A stretch of 64,000 nt of DNA from Carettochelys insculpta. Taxonomy: Eukaryota > Chordata > Testudines > Carettochelyidae. This document shows, in pieces, positions 1 through 12,062 of the stretch. The stretch is from assembly GCF_033958435.1 (NCBI RefSeq), contig NC_134138.1:29976598-30040597 (forward strand), written 5' to 3'. The position numbers were made by a program, and so were the translations under genes. The first letter of the stretch is position 1, and each line of letters opens with the position of its first letter. The notes under the pieces are model-generated. The model made no database searches. It was given only the letters and a program-made list of their open reading frames with translations, and was not told the DNA's origin.

Positions 1-599
1 GTGAGTTTTATCCTACAAGGATGCAATATCATCAGATAATGCATTCAAACAAAAGGCCAGGGCTGCATCTTCAGTGGGCTAACCTGCCAAACGTTGCATT
101 CACCATTTGCTAAATGAAGAAAATGACTAAGTATTCCTGTGGTGATTTTGTTCTGCTGAGAGGTTTTTGGCAGACTGACACAAACTGAAAGTCTGCTGTG
201 AGCAGATTTCCCCCTACTATTTTTGATTTCATGCAAATAAGGTTTGCGGGATGCCAGCCGATCGCTGTTTGTGACTGATATATTTAGCATTGACTATTCA
301 ACGCTGCATTTATATTTGAAACCTCTAATTTAATTGTGTTCCTGGGGCAGTCATAAAGAGCAAGATCTAGTTCCAATTCTATGTCTTACCCGCCATGCCC
401 CACCCCCCTCACCGTTCTGTTCCAAGAAGCATAGGGCTGCTTTGTTTGGAACATGCATGGCTGGAAAATCCACAGCAGACCACAAGATATGCCAAAGAAT
501 ACAAGTAGCTAACAAGCCACCATCCTTTTTCTTTCACTCTCCAGTTCAGACACATGCAACTTTCTGTTGAAGATTGGTGATGGCAATCACACATTTCCA
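1..599. other. Unassigned AT-rich sequence
   Basis: No exon, RNA gene or clear repeat boundary recognised. Confidence 0.5.
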
Positions 600-1830
600 A
601 GTATTATCATCTTCAATGGGAATTGTGGATCCTTAGATGGCTGTTAAGGCCTGTTCTTGAACCACAAGTTCTATTACAGTGAGGACAGATGTTTCCAGGA
701 GGCTGTGACCATGACTGACCAACCCAGTTTCTCCTTCCTCCTGTGCCTCTCGTCCTCCTCACCTTGTCGGCAGGCAAGTTCAAAATGCAGGTGACTACCA
801 TGTATTACTTATGTCCGATCTGAATGATCCTGGTCAAGTGTCTCCCAAGTATCAATGTCAATATTGCACCTCTTTAACTTATTCTTCAGCAAGTCCTTAT
901 GACACTTCCATTGTCTGCTTACATTACAGTACCTTTCTTTCAGCTGAGAGAACAGAACCTGTCTTGGGAGGTGATAATCTGGCATCCAGACAATGTGACC
1001 AGTCCAGCGGAGTTGCTGACAGATGGCAATTACTTCAATACTGGTGGTCTTTGCTTCTTCCAGAACACTAATGTTGGTGTCTGTCTTCCCATTTGATCTT
1101 CAAGATCTTGCAGTGGTGGTGTTGGTGAGGCCTCTCAAATACTTTCAAGTGATGTCTGCAGGTTGTCCAGGTTTCAGACCCATACAACAATGTTGGGAGA
1201 ATAACAGCTTGATAAATAAGAAGGTTGGTGTCTGCTTGAATGTCTTGAGTTTTAAAAACCCTGTGCCATAAATGAGCAAAGGCTGAACAGCTCAGATAGT
1301 GCTGGATTTCTGCATCAAGATCTGTCTTGGAGGAGATATGACTTCCAAGGTAGAGGCTACTCCAGTATTTCTCCATTGAATTTAATAGGTGGAGCATGTG
1401 GTACCTCATTTGGAGAGGGCTGATGGAGCATTTTGGTCTTCTTGATGTTGAGCGTGAGACCAAGATATGTGTAAGCATTGGCAAAGACAGTTTGAAGATT
1501 TTTCTCAGAATGGGCAAAAACTGCAATGTTATCAGCATACTGAAGTTCCATGACAGATGTGGTAGAAATCTTATTCTTAGCTTTCAGCCTGCTAAGCCTG
1601 AACAGTTTTCCATCCATCCTATAAATGATTTCAACACCAGCTGGGAGCTTCCGAGCAATTAGGTAAAGAAAGACGGCAATAAAAACTGCAAACATGGTTG
1701 GGACAATGATACAGCCCTGTTTGACTCCTATTTGCACTTTGAAAGATTCACTCTGGGAGCTGGTGCTACTCAGAACAGTCGCTTTCATGTTGTCATGAAG
1801 CTACTTCAGGACATTGATATATTTATCAGG
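600..1830 (-). mobile_element. LINE retrotransposon relic with RT and C-terminal zinc finger
   Basis: Three broken minus-strand frames line up as one decayed LINE ORF2. At 1788-1357 is the RT palm (GVKQGCIIVPTMF, then LQYADNIAVFAHS, where the catalytic YADD reads YADN). At 1538-1068 is the segment with ILPTLLYGSETWTTC typical after the RT. After a frame change comes LRWTGHIVWMPDYHLPRQV. At 801-613 is CPHCNRTCGSRTGLNSHLRIHN, a C2H2-type finger seen at the end of some vertebrate LINE ORF2 proteins. It belongs to a non-LTR lineage other than CR1; the exact clade is not resolved. The frames are interrupted by stops and shifts, so it is inactive. Confidence 0.75.
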
Positions 1831-1985
1831 ACATCCAATCTTCAAAAGTACGTCTCTCCTCAGTATTTCTTACTGGGGCAGTTTCCAGTTCAACGTGTTG
1901 TGAATTCCTTTCTGACGTGTCTAACTCTCCCTGGTAATTGTACAGAGATTTACGGGACCTGTTCTAAGGTTGAATTCCCGTAGGC

Positions 1986-2619
1986 CAGCTGTGTCCAACC
2001 TTTTTTCACTGGGGGGCCACACAACATTTTTTACATGTTCCAGAGACCGAATACAAAATGGCCCCAAACCTGCCCCGACTGGCTTAAACCCATCTCAGTG
2101 CCAAACTGCCCCCTCGCCCCCAGCCTTAGACCCCTATGACCCCAAACTGCCCTCCATCCCAGCCTTAAACTTCCTGCAGCCCCAAACCGTCCCCTGCCTG
2201 CCCCCAGGCTTAACCTCTCTTGCACCCTCAACCCCCACTCCAAACCCGGAAGTAACTTACCAGGAGAGCTGCGTGCTGGGGTGATTCTGCACTCTGGCCA
2301 CCGGGGCTCTGCCACGGGCCCTGTGCACCAGCCAGGGCTCTGCCCCGGGACCAGCAGCAGCTCCATGCTCAGGCCTCTGGGGCTCTGCTGTGGACCCCAT
2401 GCGTCATCTGGGGCTCTGCCCATGAGGCCCACAGCCGTTTTGTGCTGTGTCCACTGGGGCTCTGCCATGGACCCCGCGCCCCAGCCTCTGGGGCTCCACA
2501 GCAGCCACCCCTGCAGCAGCCAGCCTTTTAAAAATGATACCACTGCTGGCTCCGTGGGCCAGGTATAAAGGCTCAGTGGGCCAGATTCTGGCTGGTGGGC
2601 TGCCTGTTGGACACCCCTG
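1986..2619. mobile_element. hAT-like non-autonomous DNA transposon
   Basis: Terminal inverted repeats CAGCTGTGTCCAACC (1986-2000) and TGTTGGACACCCCTG (2605-2619) are imperfect inverses beginning CAG, as in hAT elements. The flanking 8-mers CCGTAGGC and CCCGAAGC match at 5 of 8 positions, a decayed target duplication. The interior is GC-rich with repeated tracts of the type GGGGCTCTG and has no transposase. Open frames across it are compositional. Confidence 0.6.
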
Positions 2620-3648
2620 CCCGAAGCAGTAGGGACCCTGAAAGTTAGGTGTTGCAGTGCTCACAGATGCAGTGTCTAAGACTCCCTTTGAATGCCACGT
2701 TCTGCCCCTCACAGTCATATGGAGGAGCCCTGTAGTCTGAGGGTACTAAGTATGGAACCATCCAGTAAAGGAGACAGAACCTTGCCCACACTCAATGGAA
2801 CAGTTTTTATAGTGAGGATACTGAGAGCAGTCGAACAAAACTGCAAAACCTGATGGGATGGAAATCACTTCAAGCCAGGAGGTGCTGCTGCACCCCCACC
2901 ACCTCTAGGTCCAGGACCTCTGCTCATACGTATTAGTTGCTTTCTGCATTCCTGTTCAGTATAATCAAAGTGGGCTTGAGCTGATAACTGCAGAGCAGTA
3001 GTCGTGCTCTGTGCTGACTCCTAATGGGACAAGAAGCAGGAGAGGGCATAAAATAACCAGCCCTTCATGCCTGTGCACTCCCTTACACCAGCTACTCCAT
3101 TCTTGGCTCCATGCCATGTTTCCCCTTCCGAATGCACTTGTGTCTAGAAAGACACAGAACTCATTACCATGTTCAGCGCCAGATCAACTTGACACATAAT
3201 ATGTCACTTCCAGCTGGTTTGAGAAAAAACACTATTCGTCTCATGGCTGTGGAGTTTCACTTGTCGTTCTAACTGATGTTATTATCAGAACTATTGATGG
3301 GCTGTGAAAATATAAGAGTCAGTGTACTTCCAAAAAGATAAAAATTCAGCAAGGGATCTATATCGTAGATCATTGCAGAGGCCTTCTCCGGCGCTGTATC
3401 ACTCCTCAGGGTGCCAGTAATCAATATAGTATCTATTCACAAGCCTTGTGGATAATTCAGGTGTCTCAGACACAGATGAACTATCTTTAGTAGGTAATTA
3501 GGGCACCTCCAAATAATAGGTCTCAGATACAAACAGGAGAGGCCAAATAACTTTAAACATTAGCAAGTCAATCTACTGCTGCTCCTAGATCTGGGGGAGG
3601 TAATAGCCTTAATTTTTATCAGTTGGTACTAGCTAAGAGATATAATTA
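2620..3648. other. Unassigned intergenic sequence
   Basis: Nothing with recognisable coding potential or terminal repeats. The segment near 3080-3130 loosely resembles 6560-6590 (both contain a CTTGGCTCCA-like string) and may be part of an old shared repeat. Confidence 0.4.
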
Positions 3649-3927
3649 GGGCCAGGTCTATACTAAAGGGGACAGTCACATTAAGATAATTATGTAGCTG
3701 GAGTGGCTGTATCGTAATTGGAGCTTCCACTCCATCCCCTCTGTGGGAAGTCAATAGGAGCAAATGCTCCAGTCCACACCCCTTACTCTTAGAAAGAAGC
3801 GGGAGTACTGACACCAACAGGTGTAACCTGTGAGTTGGATTTAGCACATCCCTACCAGACAAGCTAAACTGAACTCTGGAAGATTAACCACCACAGCATC
3901 AAACTTCCCCAGAGTGAAGATGTGCCC
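3649..3927. mobile_element. Harbinger-type MITE (279 bp)
   Basis: Begins GGGCCAGGTCTATACTAAAG after TTA and ends GAAGATGTGCCC before TTG. It shares the internal ACTCTGGAAGATTAAC segment with the copy at 14708-14997. Confidence 0.65.
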
Positions 3928-6269
3928 TTGGAAATAGAAGACCTGATAGTAGTAAATCTTTCTGAAATTACTGCCCAGTAAAGCAACCCTGATCTCAGAA
4001 AGGAAGAGTCCCAGGACAAGGATGCTACCATCAATTGTTCCACACAAATGCACTCATAGCTTGGAGCACAGCACACCCAAATATGATCTGATTCATTTGT
4101 GTTTGACTTATATGGTGCACTAACAGCTTTGGGTGGTGGCTAAGAGTGGGCACCATGCCCATTAAAGAATCAACAGATGCTGAGGGAGCTGCCTTACTTT
4201 TAATTTCTATATCTTAATGATATCTTGTGTGGGCAACACAAACAGCAACATTGGTTGTTAGATGCTTTCCATTGTGGATAGAATTCTTACTATAGTGTCC
4301 TGCCTTGGAGTTTACTGCAGAAGCTTTTGCTGAAAAACCTTTTCTGCAATGGGTTTCCAAAAAGCATTCCACACATTCACAGAAGGCCTGAATCTGCCCC
4401 CTTTGAAGAAGGGATTATCTGGAGGCAGAAACATGGATATGGAAATTTCACTGCACAGACTCTGACCATGTGGCAGGGCAGTTCCTCTATTATGGAGCTT
4501 TTATGACACAGTCATTCTGCTATCAAGTTGTATTCACCATCAGGTGTCTACTAGCACCCCATTGTCATGCTGCTTTTGTAGGACTTCTCTGTTTCTCAGT
4601 TACAAGCATTAGCTGGCTCCCATGGAAGTCATCTGGGCTATGGAGGGATAAGCAGGGCAATTGAAAGACAGAGGCTGGATGCAGGATTTCAGTGACTGAC
4701 ACTGCTGTTGGTACAAAGACAACACAAACAGTGCATAATCAAACTATGTATGCCCAGGAGCCAAACAGAATGTTTTAATTGTGGTTTCATAATTTATGGA
4801 GTAATTCTCTTTCCTAGATGAGTGGCACTGAGCCAAAAGCAGTGACTCAGGGCTAGGCTATTGGGAATAAAGGTCTCAGTGAGTATTCTGCTTTTCATTC
4901 CAGCTTTTATTTTACTCCTTCCTTCAGCGGCTGACATCAAAAAAAGGAAAGGCAAGTGGGTGGCCCATATTGAGGCTGGTACTAATTACCACAGTTAATG
5001 AACTTCATACAAATACACTCAACAGTCAGTATAGCATCCAGGATTATGTTATCTAGCTTTACCTAACAAATGTAAATGTGGGCTGGAATAAAAATGTCTG
5101 AACTGACTTTTATGAGAAACTTTTTAAAACTATTTAGTTCAAGGGCTTCTGGGGGTTAAGAAGCCCCAGGAGCTGGAAAAAAATCATACTAGACATTCCC
5201 TCCTAGCAGTCTTTCTCTCTGGGGCCAACGTTATGCAAGTATAATTCTTTAAAGTGAATTGCGTTACAATGCTCCTGAGAAAATTTGGACAGACACAGCC
5301 ACCTCTCTTTCATGTAGATTGTATCCTTTCTGTGTTGACTGTCAATGCATTTACAAGAATCATGCCACCTGCTTTCAATGATGTAGTTTATCATCTACAT
5401 CCAATAGTATCACTTTTAGTGCCTGCTGCTTATTTCCCATGACTCCTGCATTCCTATGTAGACACTTCAGTACATTTCTAGTCTTTTATCTTCTGTTCTG
5501 GAACTACTCCAGATTTTGCCTTATGCATGGGATGGAGGTATATGTCTGATTATATGAATTAGGGGACTTTAAAGCTCCTTTGAGTGAACATGCCAGTTTT
5601 GGACACAATAGGCTGGTTCCCCTTCTGCTTTGCCTGAATCATTTATCCCAAACAGACCGTCACCCTAAAAAGCTTAGAAATACAAATCCCTGTCCCCCAT
5701 TACCTGACATATTGTATTTTCTTTTGGGATCTGCAATAATATATGGTAGTGCTTTGAGAACTGTAGCTTTGCTACTGGATATAAAGTCTGTCCATTACAA
5801 GTCAATTTGAAATAAAGGCACAGTTTATACAGCCTTTCTCTACAAAGATTTATTGAGCAAGTGTTTCAGACATAATTCAGAGATAACCTTCTGGAGGCCC
5901 AAGGAGGGATGAGCTGACCTTTCCAGAGTACCAACACTGCTCTCTGTTTCTGTAGGGAGAAGATGCTCCTTGGATGTCATGTGTGAGTGCCCTTCTCCTA
6001 CCCCAGCTGAGTATCTTTCTGGTATCAAGAGCTCAAAACAGTCTTTGATTTCTGTTTCTGTTTCTTCTGAAAGTCTCCAGAATAATAACACTCTTGTGTT
6101 TTCCTCCACAGATCCCTAAGTGTTGTGCTGCATTGATTAATTAACTCTCAGAAGACCCTGCCTTCCATCCAGGCTGTTGTCAAATTCTGTTACTTCTTCA
6201 CATATAAACCATTGACATGAATGGGATTCAGGCGTCTGAATGTTTTTGAGGGTCTGGACTTGGGTCCTG
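3928..6269. other. Unassigned intergenic sequence
   Basis: No exon or element boundary recognised on either strand; short open frames here show no familiar motifs. Confidence 0.4.
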
Positions 6270-6600
6270 CTGTGGTCATCTCTCACCTATTCTACTGCAG
6301 CCCCCTCCTTTGCACTTCTGTTTCAAATACCTCTGTGAAAATCATTTCCCTCACCAGCTGCACTGACTACATCACTCATCTCCTCAAACGCCTCTTCGCT
6401 CTCCCTCTTGCCTTCTGTATCAAATTCAAGCCACTTGTCTTTCCTTTCCAGGCTCCTTAGAAATGTGCTCTGTCCCACATCACTGACTGCAGTGGTTTCT
6501 ACTCCCATTTTGCCCTGCCAGACTGTCAATTTTAAGCACTCCCTTTACCACCTCTTCCACACTTGGCTCCAGGCCATGGTCCATGATACCTGAATACCTG
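6270..6600 (+). mobile_element. L2-like LINE RT C-terminal relic
   Basis: A plus-strand frame reads YITHLLKRLFALPLAFCIKF followed by KPLVFPF. This resembles the post-RT segment of L2/CR1-superfamily LINEs (a pattern like HVTPLLRSLHWLPVAARIRFK). The frame stops at 6460 and downstream similarity fades. It is an old fragment. Confidence 0.5.
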
Positions 6601-6722
6601 GACTTCATTCCTAATCACAATGCGGCATGCTGCCCAGCCTGACCTTTCAAATCCAAACCCACACTTCCTCAGTTCAGCTTATCAGTCTCAACACGTTGGA
6701 GGCAACACTTCTAATCACTCCA

Positions 6723-6966
6723 GCTATGTCTACACTAGAGAGTTTTGTCAACAAAACTCACAGAGCATTTACACACAAAATGCATTTTATCAACAGAAAC
6801 TGTCAACAAAAATGCTGTGTAGACACTCTGGGGGCCCTTTTGTCAACAGAGCAGATCAAAAGATCAATCCACTTTTATGTGTAGATGCAATCTGTCGACA
6901 GAAGTTTTGTCAGAACATCTCGTCCAACAGTAACTTCTGTAGACATACTTCTGGTGTACATGTAGC
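6723..6966. mobile_element. MITE with internal TTGTCAACAG repeats
   Basis: Starts GCTATGTCTACACTAGAG and ends ACATGTAGCC, the same terminal motif as other MITEs in the window. The interior repeats TTGTCAACA/TGTCGACAGAA-type units several times in both orientations. Confidence 0.6.
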
Positions 6967-7166
6967 CTCCAGAGCTAGACTAGGCCTGCACTGCTGCCAT
7001 GTAATGATGTTACATCCTGGTCAATCTGTGAGCTGTGTGTCTGTATCTGATTTTTATTAGGTTTGAGACCCTGGAGGTAGAGGCCTTGTTCTTCATGTTC
7101 TATGCCACTGGGCACATCTGCAGTGATCAACAAATAATGTAAGTAATCGGCCTGCAATTATAATGA

Positions 7167-7473
7167 TACAGGTTGAACCTTTCTAGGCCAGCACCTTTGA
7201 GACCTGACTGGTGCTGTATGAGAGAATTTGCTGACCCCTTGGAGGTCAACACTTCCATTACTTATTGGGTTCTTAGAAGACATTTAGGGGTAAATTACAG
7301 CTAAATAACAGCACAGAACACTGAGACCCAGGACTGGTGGCTGTAAACAAACTTTATGTGACCACAGGAAACTTGGCCACACCATAGTAAGTGGACCCCC
7401 ATGCTAACTAAAATCATGCCAGACCATGGATATTGCTGGACCAGAGTCCCGTATTAGCGGGCTTCAGTCTGTA
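7167..7473. mobile_element. TIR MITE of the TACAGGTTGAACCT family
   Basis: Left end TACAGGTTGAACCTTTCTAG; right end with a decayed inverse (CTTCAGTCTGTA). It shares interior sequence, in the opposite orientation, with 13655-13983 and 26021-26327 (TTTAGGGGTAAATTACAGCT and GTGTTCTGTGCTGTTATTTAGC-type segments). Confidence 0.65.
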
Positions 7474-9338
7474 TTATCATTTTCCTCCTTTTACAGATGA
7501 TAATTTCCTGTGTCTCACACTGGGTTCCCTGCTCTGAGTCCACACAGCAAGAGAATGAAGACTGGTGGTTCCTCAGAATTCTCCACTATCCTGGACTAAT
7601 TGTGTTCTCTCCTTATTCATCCACTTTTCTTCTGACCGAAAAGCTCTTCCCGTAACTGGCCTCTGCAGCTCCATTCCTATGAGGAGGGAGAACAGAAGAC
7701 AACTGGCACTGTATATGCTCTCCAAGGAGGAGAAGATGGCCCTAGAAAATCTGCTGGTCTCTTGATATGCAGGGCAGGTGATAGAGCAGTTCCCTCTGCA
7801 CCTTTTTGGAATTAGGATCCTGGCACTGTCAGTGGAGCAGCCAAGGGAGGTGAGGGCCTTGCTGCCATCAGGAAAGACCTCTGTCCCAACTGTGGGATGG
7901 GGGCTGAGGTGGATACAGCAGTGAGAAAGAAACTGCTGAGGACAATCGATCAGGTGGGGAAAGGAAATGGATCACATTTAGGGGAGGGAGAAGACAACTG
8001 ATGAATTTGTTGAGACAAGAGATCTGATGAATATGAATTGAAAGAGCAGAGAATTGATGACTGGGGGCTGTTGGGACATACATGTGTGAAAGCACATGTG
8101 AAAATGTGAAGGTTCAGATGTGGGGTTCTGTGCAGAGGTGGGGTGTGCAGTGCAGAGGTGGGTGTGTTGGGGAAAGTCAGTGTATGTCCAGAGGTTGTCT
8201 GGTTGGTTGTGTGAGTGTGAGAGAGACAAAATGTCAGGTTTGTGCCTGGGGGAGTGTGCGGCTCTCCAGAAGGATGCAGATAAATTAGTGAATGACTGGG
8301 TGTGTGCATGACAGAGGAGGAGGAAGAGTGTTTGCAATTGTGCAGGGATGTGGTGAGCTATTATAGTCATGTTTCAAGACCAGATCCACAGCTGTTGAAA
8401 ATCAGCCTCGCTCCAATGATTTCCATAGAGCTGCATCAATTCCCCAGCTGAGAATCCGGCCCTCAACTCTTAATTAAGGCCTGGTACTGATAAAACTCAT
8501 GAGCACAGTACGAATCACCACAAAGTCAATGGGCTATGCACAGCAAACACTGTACCCAGCCATGCTAGCAAGGTCAAGAGCTACATTTGCGTAAAAGCTA
8601 AAGATTGTTTTGCAAATGTGAAACCAGCTACTTCCAAAATTTAAGGCAATGTCCCTTTAACTTCTGTATACAGTTACAGACTATCCTTGTCAATATGACC
8701 TTCACAAGTGAAGAGCCTGATTGCACTTGGATATATAATTCAAACGTACAAAAAATCAGTCCCAAATTGTTTCAGGAGGTCTCTTTTAAAAAGATGCTCC
8801 ATTCTTGCTTTACTCTTTGGTGCTGGTGCTTTGGGAAGTGTTTGTTTATTTCTCACACACTAGGACAATTTTTCACTCTCATATTTCCCCTGTGCAACTA
8901 TTCAGGACACACCTGAAGCCGCAGATTATGAATCTTCTCTGTGCCAGTTAAAAATTCATATGAAAAACATACTTGCATTTAGCTCAATCGACATGGCTTG
9001 TGAGTTAAGAAAAGAGAAACTTCCATCTGAGACAAGCTCCCAGAGCAGGCTTTTTTTAGGTGTCCCTCATACTATTGCTGGCTTTGAGCTCCACATCTGA
9101 GTCTTGCCTTTGGCAGTGTGACTATATACTGTCTGGCCAGTCTAACTATGGAATGAGGATCTCATCTAAACTTGGGAAGCTTGCTTTCAGTGCCAGATTC
9201 ACAAGTAGGACTTTCTTTACTAATTACCACTTCACTTGCCCAAGTCCAACATTTAGTTGACACTGGGATTCACAAACCCCAAGATCAGCTGTCCGCTGGA
9301 TCAGGTTTGCACAAGACATACCTGGAGGCCATTTTACT
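7474..9338. other. Unassigned intergenic sequence
   Basis: The region near 8080-8300 is GTG-rich and low in complexity, which explains overlapping open frames there. No gene recognised. Confidence 0.4.
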
Positions 9339-9339
9339 T

Positions 9340-9415
9340 AATAGGTAGGGATCTCACCCAGGACGAGGCAGACCTTGTTGAAACTCAAGTGCCCTAACTG
9401 CTGGGCTACAGAGTA
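9340..9415 (-). mobile_element. tRNA-derived SINE-like fragment
   Basis: On the minus strand, GTAGCCCAGCAGTTAGGGCA fits a pol III A box and TGGGTGAGATCCCTACC fits a decayed B box (GGTTCGANNCC type) at suitable spacing. It does not fold as a convincing functional tRNA, so a tRNA-derived repeat is more likely. Confidence 0.45.
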
Positions 9416-9569
9416 CTCTGGAGAGTGTATCTTTGAGGCTCTTCTGTTCAAGTTGCTACCTTTTGCATAAAATGCGCAACTGTTCATTGAAGGTATGAAA
9501 TTCCAAGGTCAGTGTTCAGCCCCAAGGCTATAGAATCAATCTGTCTAGTTCTCTTTCTTTCCCCCTCTC

Positions 9570-10420
9570 TTCATCCCAGCAGCACCTGGTTGATGGAAGG
9601 GATGATCTGCAGGAGCACAACTCTGATGGTTGACTTCCCCACACAGAACTGGTGAGGTAGCTGTCTGGCATGGAGCACTTCCACAGAGTAATGGCGACAT
9701 GTCTCTGAGCAGAAATGGTGGGGCTGATATGGGTGTCCTCTCACCTGAGGGTAGGGGTGAAATACTTGCTTTGCACCAGGAAGGTGGCCTTGGTCATGTG
9801 GCAGTTCTGCAGACACTGCTGATTGTTCCATCTCTGGAGGACGATGTGGTCCTACCAGTCACAGCTGGTGTCATACCAAAAGAAGCAGTGCTTCTTGGTG
9901 CGCAAGATATTGAGGGTGCCATGCACAAGCAGGAGCACTAGAACTTGGCTGTGTGTGGGGGGTCCTTATTGTTGTCTCACTGGAACAACATGTGAGCAGC
10001 TTGGAAGAAGTAAGCCATGAGATGCAGCACGAAGCCCATGAGCCCAGAAGTGGTTTGCAGCCGCTCCAGCTCCAAGCTGTGAGTGCTGTGGCATCCACAA
10101 CCAGAGCACAAGGCTGCATGTGCTCACTGTGTCCCCTTTATGGCCTGGGATTGAGAAGGCAGTGGTAGAGTGACTTGTGATTCGGCCATTCAGAGCAGCT
10201 TCCCTGACCAAGCAGCCATGGGAATTACCTGCCCTGGTGCTCTTGGAGTGCTTCCGAAAGCTCTAATCTGAAATAGGCTCTATGTGCACTACTTTGGAAT
10301 AAATATTGCTTATTCCAGGGCTTTTCTTTGGTGTGGATGCATTATTCCAGAATAGTGTATTTTGGAATAATAGCTTCAGAATAAGCTATTCTGGAATAAC
10401 TCTACAGCGTAGACGTGCCC
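9570..10420 (-). pseudogene. PIF/Harbinger transposase relic
   Basis: Reading the minus strand across frames gives fragments WDHIVLQRWNNQQCLQ, then MTKATFL, then HVAITLWK, then MPDSY, then QFCVGKSTIRVVLLQIIPSI and NQVLL. These follow, in order, the N-terminal half of Harbinger transposases (W-rich start, TF.L.L, VAIALWKLATPD.YRSV, QFGVGKSTV, V..IN.VLL). Stops and frameshifts interrupt it and the DDE core is missing. On the upstream side, sequence ending GTAGACGTGCCC at 10420 matches the GTCTACAC terminal motif of the local MITEs, so this may be a relic of the autonomous element that mobilised them. It is not HARBI1, the host gene, because the frame is broken and sits next to a terminal repeat. 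Confidence 0.7.
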
Positions 10421-10981
10421 TCAAAGACTAATAGCCTGGAGTCCTGTTGGACCCAGAAGGGATGTAAATTCCAGAGCCAAGGGCTCTTCATACAAAACGC
10501 CCTGTTAGTAAGACCTGCTTTGTTAAACTAGGGGGCAACTAGCTGCAGCATCTCAGCCAATCTCATGTGCCAGGGTGTCATGCAGGCAGACTCCAAGGTA
10601 CACCTGATCTAGCCCATAAAGGACATTTTCCATCAGTGTTTTCTCTTTAGAGCAGAGCTGACAGCCACACTGGGCCCCAAGGCAAGGTGGAGAGAGGGGC
10701 CCTGTTCCACTCTCCTGGAAGGGGTGGGGCCTCAGTCAGAAGGGTGGAGATAGGGCAGCCAGCCCTCAGTGCCACCCAGATCACAGGGAATCCCCACCAG
10801 ACTTCTGTGCTGCCTGGAGTGCACTACACGCTGCTCCAGCAATGATTTAAAGGGTCTGGGGCACTGGCTGCTGCCACTGTAGCAGCAGCTGGAGGCTCTG
10901 GGCCCTTATAGATCACCAGGCCCTGGGGCAACAGCTCCCTTTGCACCACCTTTGTTGGTGGGCCTCCATCTTGACAGCAAA
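10421..10981. other. Unassigned GC-rich repeat-like sequence
   Basis: Contains a GC-rich stretch (10650-10970) resembling the interior of old DNA transposons; no termini resolved. Confidence 0.3.
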
Positions 10982-11303
10982 TACAGTGAACTGTTTCATA
11001 TCTGGGAGATGGAGAGTCAAATATTCTGTATAATAAAATAGCGAGGTATCCCTAGCAATCCATTACACTAAGAAAAACAAGATTACATATTAAGAAACAA
11101 ACAAAAATGTATGCAGAGTACTTTATTTACCAACTACTGTAGTATTGTACACTGTAAAAATATACTGTATTTGCTATATTTATTTGGATTTACTGTCACT
11201 GAACTGGAAAATGTAATTAAAATTTACTTAGGGGTAAAATCCCAGTTATTTAAGAGTTCTGGGTAATAGAATGCCGGATATGAAAGATTTTACTGTATCT
11301 ATA
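10982..11303. mobile_element. Pogo/Tigger-like MITE
   Basis: Left terminus ACAGTGAACTGTTTCATATC and right terminus inverse ACAGTAAAATCTTTCATATC form a clear TIR. Length is about 320 bp, AT-rich, with no coding capacity. The CAGTRAA start resembles pogo/Tigger-type TIRs. Confidence 0.65.
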
Positions 11304-11310
11304 AATAAGT

Positions 11311-12062
11311 AACAGAGAGGGAGCCGTGCTAGTCTATACACTATCAAAACAAAAAGCAGTCAAGTAGCACTTAAAAGACTAGCAAAATAGTTTATTAGGT
11401 GAGCTTTCGTGGGACAGACCCACTTCTTCAGACCATAGCCAGACCAGAACAGACTCCATATTTAAGGCACAGAGAACCAAAAACAGTAATCAAGAAGGAC
11501 AAATCAGAAAAAAATGATCAAGGTGAGCAAATCAGAGAGTGGTGGGGTGTGGGGGGGAAGGTCAAGAATTAGATCAAGCCAAGTATGCAGACGAGCCCCT
11601 ATAGTGACTCAGAAAGTTCCTATTCCAGTTTAAACCATGTGTTAATGTGCTGAATTTGAATATAAAAGCCAGCTCGGCTGTTTCTCTTTGAAGAGCGGTG
11701 CTAAAGTCTTTTTTCAGTAACACATATACCTTTAGGTCATTAATAGAATGCCTCATTCCCTTAAAATGTTGACTAACTGGTTTGTGGATCTGGAGTGTTT
11801 TGATATCTGTTTTGTGCCCATTAACCCTTTGTCTAAGGGAGTTAGAAGTCTGTCCAATATACAAAGCCTCTGGGCGTTGTTGGCACATATGATGTTAGCA
11901 GAGGAGCATGAGAAAGTGCCCGTGATTCTGTGAGTAACCTGATTGGGTCCAGTGATGGCATTTCCAGAGAAGATATGTGGACAAAGCTGGCAGCGGGCTT
12001 TGTTGCAAGGAAAGGTTCCAGGACTGGTATTCCTGGGGTATAGATAAGTATTAACACATATA
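11311..12062 (-). mobile_element. Penelope-like element 3' fragment (family A) with GIY-YIG domain
   Basis: Minus-strand frame 11888-11574 reads [20 protein letters not shown], then PVSQHFKGMRHSINDLKV, the GIY-YIG endonuclease end of a PLE. The upstream cysteine-rich part (CNK-RCQLC-type residues) is readable in another frame near 12000. The 3' end (11311-11440) is the family A tail (CAAAATAGTTTATTAGGTGA and GACAGACCCACTTCTTCAGA). The 5' side stops abruptly where the foldback element at 12063 begins. RT is absent. Confidence 0.85.
11395..11435 (-). ncRNA. Hammerhead-ribozyme-like motif in PLE tail
   Basis: On the minus strand: CTGAAGA (fits CUGANGA), a perfect 5-bp stem II GTGGG/CCCAC with loop TCTGT, then GAAA. 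The downstream GCTCACC does not form an obvious stem III, so activity as a monomer is doubtful. Confidence 0.5.

Noticed and set aside
9340..9415. tRNA gene on the minus strand
   Set aside because: Boxes are present, but the cloverleaf is not.
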